A stretch of 64,000 bases of DNA from assembly GCF_024400535.1 (NCBI RefSeq), contig NZ_CP038800.1, positions 1 to 64,000 of the forward strand, read 5' to 3'. The notes beneath the pieces are model-generated. The model was not told the origin of the DNA. It searched no databases and saw only the letters and a list, made by a program, of their open reading frames with translations. Made by a program: the position numbers and the translations under genes. The DNA is from Treponema denticola. GTDB taxonomy: Bacteria; Spirochaetota; Spirochaetia; Treponematales; Treponemataceae. Below, piece after piece: positions 58,248-64,000 of the stretch. Each line of letters begins with the position of its first letter. Position 1 is the first letter of the stretch.

Positions 58248-59666
58248 ATGAAAAAGTCTTTCTTTACGTTAGTTTTTATCCTTTCTATAAGTGCATTGAT
58301 TTTTAGCGAAGATGACAGCTTAGGAGATTTCGGTTTTGATGATGAAGAAAGCGGAACCGAATCAAGCGTATTCAGCATAGATTTCGGCGGTGCTTTTTAT
58401 GCGGGCACGGAGGTCTTCTTTGATGCCTTTAAAAAGCCTGAAAACCTTAAACCGCCCTTCCCTCTTTGGGGTCATCTCCATTTAGAAGCAAAGTCGCCCC
58501 TTGCCGAAGCCTATGCCTCGGTAAACTTAAATGCCAAAACTCTTGCGGCCGGAATGGGCGAAACAGCCGAATTCTTTCCCAATCCTCTTTTTCCTGCATG
58601 GATTGACGAAGCCTATGTACAAGCCCTCACAGGCCCTGTAGTTTTCGGCGGAGGAATCAAAAAAATAAACTGGGGAAGAGCTAATTTTTTAAGTGTTTTG
58701 GATATTGTAAACCCCAAGGACTACAGCAAGCCCTATGAATTCTATCCCGAAAAAATTAAAAAAGCTTCTCCGATTTTTTTTCTTTCGGCCTATCTGCCCA
58801 AAGAAATGAAGCTTGAGTTTGCATATCTTCCGGTTTTTGAAGCCGATGAATTTACCCTAGACGGCAGATGGGAAAAAAACACATTTGCAAACATTACGCA
58901 AGCTCTACCTTTTTCTGCCAATAAGGCCTTAGTTGAAGCAAAGAAAAAACGTTTTTTGCAAGGTATAAAGACAAACACATTTGACTATGCCCAAGGAGGC
59001 TTGCGTTATAGCTTGACAATCGGCGGTAAACACGACCTAGGCTTTCAGTATTTTACGGGCTTTTTACATGAGCCTAATTTTAAATCGGACTATAAACCTT
59101 CCGCCCCCACCGAAGCGGAATTCAAACAGGTCTTTGAAAATGCTCAGCTTATATACAACCGCTATCATCAAATCGGGGCCGATTATGAGGCAATGTTCGG
59201 ACAGTTTACAGTACAGGCCGAATTTGCTGCAAACATAACCGCTGACTTAAAAGGAAACAATCCCGATATATACAACCCGAACCTTGCATGGAATTTAGGC
59301 CTTTTATACGCTCTTCCTAAAAATATAAACTTAAGACTTCAAGCTGCCGAAACCGTAAGACTTTTAAATTCGGGAATAAATCAAGATAAACTCAGTCTCG
59401 ACACGGAAAAGGGAAGCCCTATAACCGATACCCGCCTCCTTTTCTCCATCTCTCAAACCTTGGTACGAGGCTCCCTTGAATGGAAGCTCAACGCTCTTGT
59501 AGGAATAGAAGATGCGGACTTTATGCTAAACCCCGAACTTTCGTGGCTTATAGGCACAATCGACTTCGATCTAGGCCTCGGCTTTTTCGGCGGCAAAGAA
59601 AGCGGTAAATTAGGCCGCTACAAAAACAATCATTTTATAAAAATGAGCATCGGCTATGAGTTTTAA
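58248..59666 (+). CDS. Putative outer-membrane beta-barrel protein
   Basis: A 472-residue protein with a signal peptide (SFFTLVFILSISALIFSED, cleavage near residue 20), an acidic spacer (DDSLGDFGFDDEESGTESS), then many short alternating strands with aromatic ends (VFSIDFGGAFYAGTE, WGHLHLEAK, LEFAYLPVFEADEF) and a C-terminal strand closing in GYEF, i.e. with terminal Phe as in many barrels. The acidic FGDFG-type repeats resemble those in the RND loop. It comes third in the RND - LolA-like - barrel set and might be the outer-membrane acceptor or partner. It shows no named family to me. Confidence 0.75.
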   Translation: MKKSFFTLVFILSISALIFSEDDSLGDFGFDDEESGTESSVFSIDFGGAFYAGTEVFFDAFKKPENLKPPFPLWGHLHLEAKSPLAEAYASVNLNAKTLAAGMGETAEFFPNPLFPAWIDEAYVQALTGPVVFGGGIKKINWGRANFLSVLDIVNPKDYSKPYEFYPEKIKKASPIFFLSAYLPKEMKLEFAYLPVFEADEFTLDGRWEKNTFANITQALPFSANKALVEAKKKRFLQGIKTNTFDYAQGGLRYSLTIGGKHDLGFQYFTGFLHEPNFKSDYKPSAPTEAEFKQVFENAQLIYNRYHQIGADYEAMFGQFTVQAEFAANITADLKGNNPDIYNPNLAWNLGLLYALPKNINLRLQAAETVRLLNSGINQDKLSLDTEKGSPITDTRLLFSISQTLVRGSLEWKLNALVGIEDADFMLNPELSWLIGTIDFDLGLGFFGGKESGKLGRYKNNHFIKMSIGYEF

Positions 59667-59769
59667 CTATTTGGTAACTAAAAATATCTAATAGCTTGCT
59701 TCGCCTTGCTTTATCCTATTATTTTTTGTATATTTTGTAAAGTATTTATTAAGATAATGGGAGGTATGA

Positions 59770-59991
59770 TAAAATAGTAAACAAACAAACGGTAATGTGA
59801 TAAACTGAACTAAAAAGAAGTTCAGTGGAAACCAGGCAATAGTTCGTCATGTTTAGTGGAGGCAATGACCTCCGAATGGGAGAATGAAGAGCTTTTGCCG
59901 CATCATACAGTAGTCGTTAAAGACTGAATGGGAGATTGGAATATATTACCGAAAAGACTTTCCGCTGAAACACAAAGGGAGGGAGGTCGAA
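59770..59991 (+). ncRNA. Candidate IS110 bridge RNA
   Basis: Upstream non-coding region where IS110 elements are known to encode the bridge RNA that pairs with target and donor DNA. Hairpins visible: ACTGAAC (59804-59810) with GTTCAGT (59820-59826); GGAGG (59858-59862) with CCTCC (59869-59873), which can be enlarged by TTCG/CGAA; AGTC (59912-59915) with GACT (59922-59925). The 10-base GAATGGGAGA occurs at 59874-59883 and again at 59926-59935, and ATGGGAG is also the core at both junctions. Two guide-like copies in two loops fit a target loop and a donor loop. Exact RNA ends are not known. Confidence 0.6.
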
Positions 59992-61078
59992 ATGACATTT
60001 TTTATTGGCGTGGATTTGCACAAAACACAGTTTACAGTTCATGTAAGAACGGAAGAAAGGTCTGAAACCCTAAATCAGATAAGACAATATAAAACTGATG
60101 ACAAAGGTTATGCCGACTTTATGACAAGAATAAAAGCTTACAAAGAAATCGGAGCTGTTGTAAAAATTGGAGTTGAATCAACAGGGAACACCCGTTTTTT
60201 CAAACACGAGGTAGAAAAGCCGGGCAGAAGTTACAGTCATAAATACTTTGAAGTTCAAGGTTATAACTGAATCTGCTAAAAAAACTGATAAGCATGATGC
60301 TTGTACAATTTCAGAGTTTCTTTCAAAAGACATGCTACCTGAAAGCTATCTTTGCAGTAAAGAAACTGAAAATATGAGGCGGCTTTTAAAGTCTAGGGAA
60401 AGGCTGGTTCGCTCGATAGTAGGTCAAAAGAATGAAGTTCATGCTCTTTTGGTAAGTATGGGGCTAAAAGATGAAAGCAGGAGCCTACAAAGTAAAAAAG
60501 GACACCAGAGAGTTCTGGACGTCCTTGAGTCGAATAACGACAACGTGCTCGAGGCACAATCAGTACAACTGATGTTTGAAATTATAAGGCAAATGGAAGA
60601 AAGTGTCAAGATAATAGAAAAACAACTTACAGAATTGACAAAGGATGATCAAATGGTAAATCGTCTTTTGAGTATACGAGGTTGTGGAAAGATAACGGCA
60701 TGGACTATAAGAGCCTATACTGAGGATATGGGAAGGTTTGCAAGTGCAAAAAAATATGCAGCCTTTTGCGGACTTGTTCCATGGGTGTCTGATTCTAATG
60801 AAAGTATTAGGCATGGAAAAATTACGAAGCGAGGCCCGCAGGAATTAAGAGTGAGCTTTGTACAATTGGTAATGGGTATAAGACGTTGCAAAGATACTGC
60901 CTGTTGGCGTTTAATGCAGCGTTATGAATATATGAAAACACATAAGGGCAGCGGAAAGTCAATCATAGCCGCTGCGAGGAAGTTGGCAGAGATTGTATGG
61001 GCAATGCTCAGCAATAAAGAAGATTTTGACTGTGAAAAGATGAAAGGAACATACAACCGTATGAATCTTGCAGTTTAA
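59992..61078 (+). pseudogene. IS110-family transposase, frameshifted
   Basis: GGGAGG and GAGGTCG precede the ATG. Frame one (59992-60270) has the RuvC-like DEDD N-terminal: IGVDLHKTQFTVHV (first Asp) and KIGVESTGNT (Glu). The second frame (about 60230-61078) continues KFKVITESAKKTDKHDACTI (next Asp residues), then the C-terminal Tnp_20 region with LLSIRGCGKITAWTIRAYTEDMGRFASAKKYAAFCGLVP and ITKRGPQELR, KGSGKSIIAAARKLAEIVWAML. The frames are out of step at about 60210-60225. Two missing G residues (AAGGCC to AAGCC; GGGG to GGG) would restore KAGAEVTVINTLKFKV, so decay or sequence error are both possible. Confidence 0.9.
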
Positions 61079-61152
61079 TTTTTATCTGCCATCTATTTTA
61101 ATTTTTTTTAAGAAAGTCGATTTTGTTTGTTGACTTTTTATGGGAGGTCATT

Positions 61153-61380
61153 ATGTTGGTTAAAGAAGAAATCGAAAAAGGCATAGCCTTGGTTAGGCCT
61201 TATTTACAGGCAGACGGCGGAGATATAGAGCTTGATTCGGTTGATGAAGCCGGAAAAGTTTATGTTAAATTAAAGGGAGCCTGCGGCTCATGTCCTATGG
61301 CTATCTACACTCTTAAAATGGGTGTTGAAGAACAGCTTAAGGACATGTTCCCCGAAGTTACCGAGGTAGTCGCGGTTTAA
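61153..61380 (+). CDS. nfu: NifU-like (Nfu) iron-sulfur scaffold protein
   Basis: A 75-residue NFU-domain protein carrying or delivering Fe-S clusters. Start set at ATG 61153 (MLVKEEIEKGIALVRPYL), with GGGAGGT at 61142-61148; an upstream longer frame is not needed. It shows VRPYLQADGGDIELDSVD near residues 13-30 and the cluster-binding CGSC motif in LKGACGSCPMAIYTLKMGVEE near residue 44-47, then the end VTEVVAV. The IS110 element lies just upstream, separating it from any former promoter, so expression may come from the element. Confidence 0.93.
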   Translation: MLVKEEIEKGIALVRPYLQADGGDIELDSVDEAGKVYVKLKGACGSCPMAIYTLKMGVEEQLKDMFPEVTEVVAV

Positions 61381-61393
61381 AATCTTAGAGCGG

Positions 61394-62095
61394 TTAAGCT
61401 ATTATTGCCTCTAAGGCAATTTCCATCATGGTTTTAAAGGTAGTTTGCCGCTCTTCGGCACTAGTCTGCTCCTGTGTAACGACATTATCCGAAATGGTAA
61501 GAACGGCAAGGGCTTGGCGCTTATACTTTGCAGCCAGAGTATAAAGCTCTGCAGCTTCCATCTCGACAGCTAAAACCCCGTAAGCGGCCCACATCTTCCA
61601 TGTTTCAAGGTCATCATAAAAAACATCAGAGCTGGCAATCGAACCTACTAAGGGTTTAATTCCCATTTTTTGAGCATGGTCATAGGCATTTTTTAGCAAG
61701 TTCCAATCGGCGGTAGGAGCGTAATGACAACCCCTAAAACGGTGCGTGTTAATACCCGAATCGGTAGAGGCCGACATAGCTAAAACTACGTCCCGCAGGC
61801 CCATATCCTTTTGCAAGGCTCCGGCCGTTCCTATGCGGATAGCCCTTTGTACGCCGTACTCGTTAAACAGCTCATTTGCATAGATCGAAAAAGAAGGCTG
61901 CCCCATTCCGGTTCCCTGAACCGAAACCCTTACACCCTTGTAGGTTCCCGTAAAGCCCAACATACCTCTAACCTTGTTATAACATTGAGGATTTTCCAAA
62001 AAATTGTTTGCAACAAATTCCGCCCTCAAAGGATCTCCCGGTAGAAGAATTTTATCGGCAATTTCTCCTTGTTTTGCAGCTATATGAACACTCAT
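61394..62095 (-). CDS. deoD: Purine nucleoside phosphorylase DeoD-type
   Basis: Hexameric phosphorylase splitting purine nucleosides in salvage. Start set at ATG 62095 ([27 protein letters not shown]), which has GGAGGTG at 62100-62106; a longer frame to 62155 runs into the hairpin element. 233 residues, matching E. coli DeoD (about 239). Motifs: [13 protein letters not shown] near 20-32 (phosphate site), [17 protein letters not shown] near 65-80, [20 protein letters not shown] near 87, [14 protein letters not shown] near 176 and ISDNVVT near 202 (Asp). It is expressed alone, from behind the hairpin array. Confidence 0.95.
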   Translation of the reverse strand: MSVHIAAKQGEIADKILLPGDPLRAEFVANNFLENPQCYNKVRGMLGFTGTYKGVRVSVQGTGMGQPSFSIYANELFNEYGVQRAIRIGTAGALQKDMGLRDVVLAMSASTDSGINTHRFRGCHYAPTADWNLLKNAYDHAQKMGIKPLVGSIASSDVFYDDLETWKMWAAYGVLAVEMEAAELYTLAAKYKRQALAVLTISDNVVTQEQTSAEERQTTFKTMMEIALEAIIA

Positions 62096-62098
62096 CTT

Positions 62099-62267
62099 CA
62101 CCTCCAATAAAAACCTTTTGCAGGAAATATCAATTTCCGAAAAAAGGTTTTTCAAGCGGTTTGTTTACAAACCGCATACAATATGCGATGTTTTGTGCTT
62201 TGCACAAAACTCGTCAGATAAACAGTGAGGCAGAATTCCTGCCGAGCTGTTTATCACACCTCCAATA
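62099..62267. repeat. Hairpin array flanked by 11-bp direct repeats, in the deoD leader
   Basis: CACCTCCAATA at 62099-62109 (the deoD ribosome binding site read on the other strand) recurs exactly at 62257-62267. Between them are four stem-loops: AAACCTTTT/AAAAGGTTT with inner GGAAAT/ATTTCC (62111-62150), GCGGTTTG/CAAACCGC (62156-62175), GTTTTGTGC/GCACAAAAC (62190-62210), and GATAAACAG/CTGTTTATC with inner GGCAG/CTGCC (62217-62255). They look like a mobile hairpin element inserted into the RBS with target duplication, or a built-in regulatory leader. Confidence 0.7.
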
Positions 62268-62498
62268 TATCTGCGATAATATAAGTATACCCTATTCAAA
62301 ACTAAAGTGCAAGACAACGCTTGGATTTAAAAGGCTCTTATGGATACCTCTTTTATTAAAAAAATATTACAAAATTGATTTCTGTGTTGAGGCAATGCGC
62401 AGGCTTGACAACTTACAAAGTGATTGCTAAAATAATAAGTAGGAACTAAAAACTTCAGTTTTTAGAAATGCCCATATATTAATATAGGAGGTGTTTTT
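62268..62498. other. Intergenic stretch before the MBL gene
   Basis: No gene is supported here. A short open frame on the plus strand (ending at 62430) is not convincing. A hairpin CTAAAAAC/GTTTTTAG lies at about 62447-62466, and AGGAGGT stands just before the ATG at 62499. Confidence 0.4.
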
Positions 62499-63308
62499 AT
62501 GAGTTTGATGGATTATTTTGCAATTCACGTTGTTCCGAAACTGTATAGAGGAAAAGGAGCTTTTCATCCTGCGGAAACCGGAAAATTGACGGAAACGGTA
62601 AGCTGCGTAAGAGAGTACGATGTTAATATCTTTTTTATCCGCAAAGGTAACACTCTGATCGCAATAGATTCCGGATACAAAAATCATCATGCTCTCTTGC
62701 CGGGATGTAAAAAAATCGGAATCGATCCTAAAGCGGTTCAGGCGCTGTTTCTTACACATGCAGATCCGGATCATGCAGGCGGCTTGGATATTCGTTGTGA
62801 GAATTGTTTTATTAACGCTGAAATTTATCTAGGCGAAATTGAAGAAAATTATCTGACAAATACCATATATCGTAAAAAAATCGGCCCGTTCGGATTAAAA
62901 AATTCCGTGAAAATAAAAGACAATTATCACCTTCTTAAAGACGGCCAATCCGTTTCCGTCGGTGATTTGACAATTCAGCCGTTTTTAGTTCCCGGTCATA
63001 CTCTCGGGCATTTAATGTATTTAATCGACAACGAACTGCTTTTTACGGGAGACTCCATTGCGCTGAATCAAGAAGGCGGATGGTGTTTTTTTGATCTGTT
63101 TAACTACAACAGTGAAATGAATATTGAATCCTTGAAAGCATTAAAAGAAAAACTGGATTTAAATAGAATTAAGTATGTATTTACTTCCCATAACGGATTT
63201 ACGGATAAAGTGAAGGATGTCTTTGCGCATGTTGATGTTATTCCAAAATGGAATGAAAAAGGATTTATATTTGATAAAACGGCCCCTTATGATTGTTTTG
63301 CCGATTAA
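62499..63308 (+). CDS. MBL-fold metallo-hydrolase
   Basis: A 269-residue metallo-beta-lactamase-fold hydrolase. The metal motif is THADPDHAGG near residue 87-96 (HxDxDH, in place of the classic HxHxDH), with later ligands in VPGHTLGHLMYLI near 165, FTGDSIALNQEGG near 183 and FTSHNGFTDK near 229. It has no signal peptide, so it is cytoplasmic. A strong AGGAGGT lies seven bases before the ATG. The substitution of the first His-Ala-His pair by His-Ala-Asp may alter metal binding. Substrate unknown; there is no operon partner. Confidence 0.92.
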   Translation: MSLMDYFAIHVVPKLYRGKGAFHPAETGKLTETVSCVREYDVNIFFIRKGNTLIAIDSGYKNHHALLPGCKKIGIDPKAVQALFLTHADPDHAGGLDIRCENCFINAEIYLGEIEENYLTNTIYRKKIGPFGLKNSVKIKDNYHLLKDGQSVSVGDLTIQPFLVPGHTLGHLMYLIDNELLFTGDSIALNQEGGWCFFDLFNYNSEMNIESLKALKEKLDLNRIKYVFTSHNGFTDKVKDVFAHVDVIPKWNEKGFIFDKTAPYDCFAD

Positions 63309-63361
63309 CAATATTTTTCGCACGGAAATCAATTTTACTAAAAACTGCCGATAATGTAGGT

Positions 63362-64000
63362 ATGGAAATAGAAAATATATTTGATTACTTTAACGACATC
63401 AAAATAATAAGCAATTACGACGGATATTTTTACAGCGTAAATGAAGCTTTAAAAATATTACTACTTGGACTTCTTTGCGGCCGTAAAAACATTAGAGAAA
63501 TACACGAATGGGCAACTGCCGACATTATAAAAGATAGGCTCAATAAAGAATTCGGCATAAAAAAGATACCTTGCTATTATTGGCTAACCTGTCTACTTAA
63601 ATTGATAAACATAGACTCATTAAACGAATGTTTTATGAATATGGCTGAAGCTCTTATCAAAGAATACGGTACAGAAAAGCCTCTTACAATAGCGATAGAC
63701 GGAAAAACTATCCGTTCAACAGATAAAATGAGCAGCTATGAAAGTCCGCTGCACATAGTCTCTGCACAAGTTGCAGAATTTGGTATAACATTGGCACAAA
63801 AGTGTGTTAAAGGAAAGACAAATGAGATACCTACGGTTCAATCTCTTATAAAAACTCTTAATATAAAAGGGCATATAATCGTTGCAGATGCCTTAAATTG
63901 TCAAAAGAAACGGCAAAATCATAAAAGAAGGAAAAGGGGACTATTTATTGTCGGTAAAGGGAACCAGCCTTTATTAAAAGCGGATATTGAAGAATATGTT
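63362..64000 (+). CDS. ISAs1-type transposase, partial at window end
   Basis: An open frame of 213 codons running off the window. It opens with MEIENIFDYFNDIKIISNYD and LKILLLGLLCGRKNIREIHEWA, the DDE_Tnp_1-associated N-terminal part of ISAs1-family transposases, then IAIDGKTIRST near residue 111 and LHIVSAQVAEFGITLAQK, with VADALNCQK (the next catalytic Asp) near 183 and GNQPLLKADIEEYV. Residues about 187-200 look garbled: three one-base losses in short runs (GG, AAAAA and AAA at about 63909, 63920 and 63962) would give a typical ETAKIIKEGKGDYLLSVKGN text. It may thus be decayed or misread. Confidence 0.85.
   Translation, partial: MEIENIFDYFNDIKIISNYDGYFYSVNEALKILLLGLLCGRKNIREIHEWATADIIKDRLNKEFGIKKIPCYYWLTCLLKLINIDSLNECFMNMAEALIKEYGTEKPLTIAIDGKTIRSTDKMSSYESPLHIVSAQVAEFGITLAQKCVKGKTNEIPTVQSLIKTLNIKGHIIVADALNCQKKRQNHKRRKRGLFIVGKGNQPLLKADIEEYV

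Larger units (their letters stand above)
59757..61148 (+). mobile_element. IS110-family insertion sequence
   Basis: A 1.4-kb element bounded by ATGGGAGGT at 59757-59765 and again at 61140-61148; the real edges lie within these repeats. It holds a 5' non-coding region of about 225 bases, a DEDD-type transposase broken by a frameshift, and about 60 bases after it. There are no terminal inverted repeats, as usual for IS110. It sits directly upstream of nfu, and the right copy of ATGGGAGGT is the nfu ribosome binding site, so the insertion site is the nfu leader. Confidence 0.85.

Noticed and set aside
59667-59756. tRNA or attachment site next to the IS110 element
   Set aside because: No cloverleaf or TTCGA-type T-arm is visible in this gap or in other intergenic gaps of the window.
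62110-62256. Possible purine riboswitch in front of deoD
   Set aside because: The three-way junction with conserved loop-loop sequences of the purine aptamer is not present; only simple separate hairpins are seen.
62008-62430. 140-codon open frame on the plus strand overlapping the deoD start
   Set aside because: It is antisense to deoD and the hairpin array, without RBS or recognisable protein pattern.

Overview
The window reads as the dnaA end of a chromosome from an oral treponeme very close to Treponema denticola (or T. putidum). This rests on low G+C, A/T-rich synonymous codon choice, treponeme-style lipoproteins and chemoreceptors, a TPP-riboswitch-controlled thiamine (pyrophosphate) ABC transporter of the kind known in T. 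denticola, and a complement of RND/LolA-like/barrel envelope genes and CofE-like protein. Species assignment is inference. No rRNA, tRNA or CRISPR array was found.

Layout. 1-3861: dnaA, then two envelope proteins and a membrane protein with a CorC-type C-terminal domain; dnaN, recF and gyrB do not follow dnaA here. 4001-7418: riboswitch plus tbpABC (thiBPQ). 7422-12983 is an accessory stretch: DUF4143 ATPase, Fic protein, M20 amidohydrolase, vapBC, a decayed ABC transporter fragment, dinJ-yafQ and a MITE-like repeat, with several repeat-type operator candidates. 12984-23255: ABC exporter, DUF2089/SHOCT-like pair, MoxR ATPase, and a long minus-strand run recQ - DUF1538 - PII-like - corC - corC. 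23459-33604: S9 peptidase, GlgX, a three-domain signalling protein, the mtnN-aroB-cysteine desulfurase run and an LTA-synthase-like sulfatase. 33627-42815: CofE-like protein, TetR/MATE pair with a 20-bp palindrome, AlbA_2 regulator with a coupled small ORF, unknown membrane protein and a heterodimeric ABC exporter. 42962-47449: two tandem chemoreceptors. 47522-54625: murJ, nrdA, class I aldolase, an SLC13/ArsB-like permease and a corrinoid adenosyltransferase. 54685-59666: RND exporter, LolA-like protein and putative outer-membrane barrel. 59757-64000: an IS110-family element with a candidate bridge RNA, nfu, deoD behind a hairpin array, an MBL-fold enzyme and the start of an ISAs1-type transposase.

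The strongest unexplained signals are: four copies of a 16-bp palindrome at exactly 40-bp spacing in front of the DUF4143 ATPase (8648-8783); an IS110 element whose upstream non-coding RNA region repeats the 7-nt core found at both element junctions; and a 147-bp array of four hairpins between an exact 11-bp duplication that includes the deoD ribosome binding site.

Several reading frames are broken by single-base changes in short homopolymers: both chemoreceptors and the SLC13 permease carry what looks like an extra A in an A6 run, and both transposases carry apparent G or A losses. Either this is an assembly with homopolymer errors or the genes are truly frameshifted; raw reads would decide. 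Most start codons were chosen by ribosome binding site, and several lie downstream of the longest possible start.
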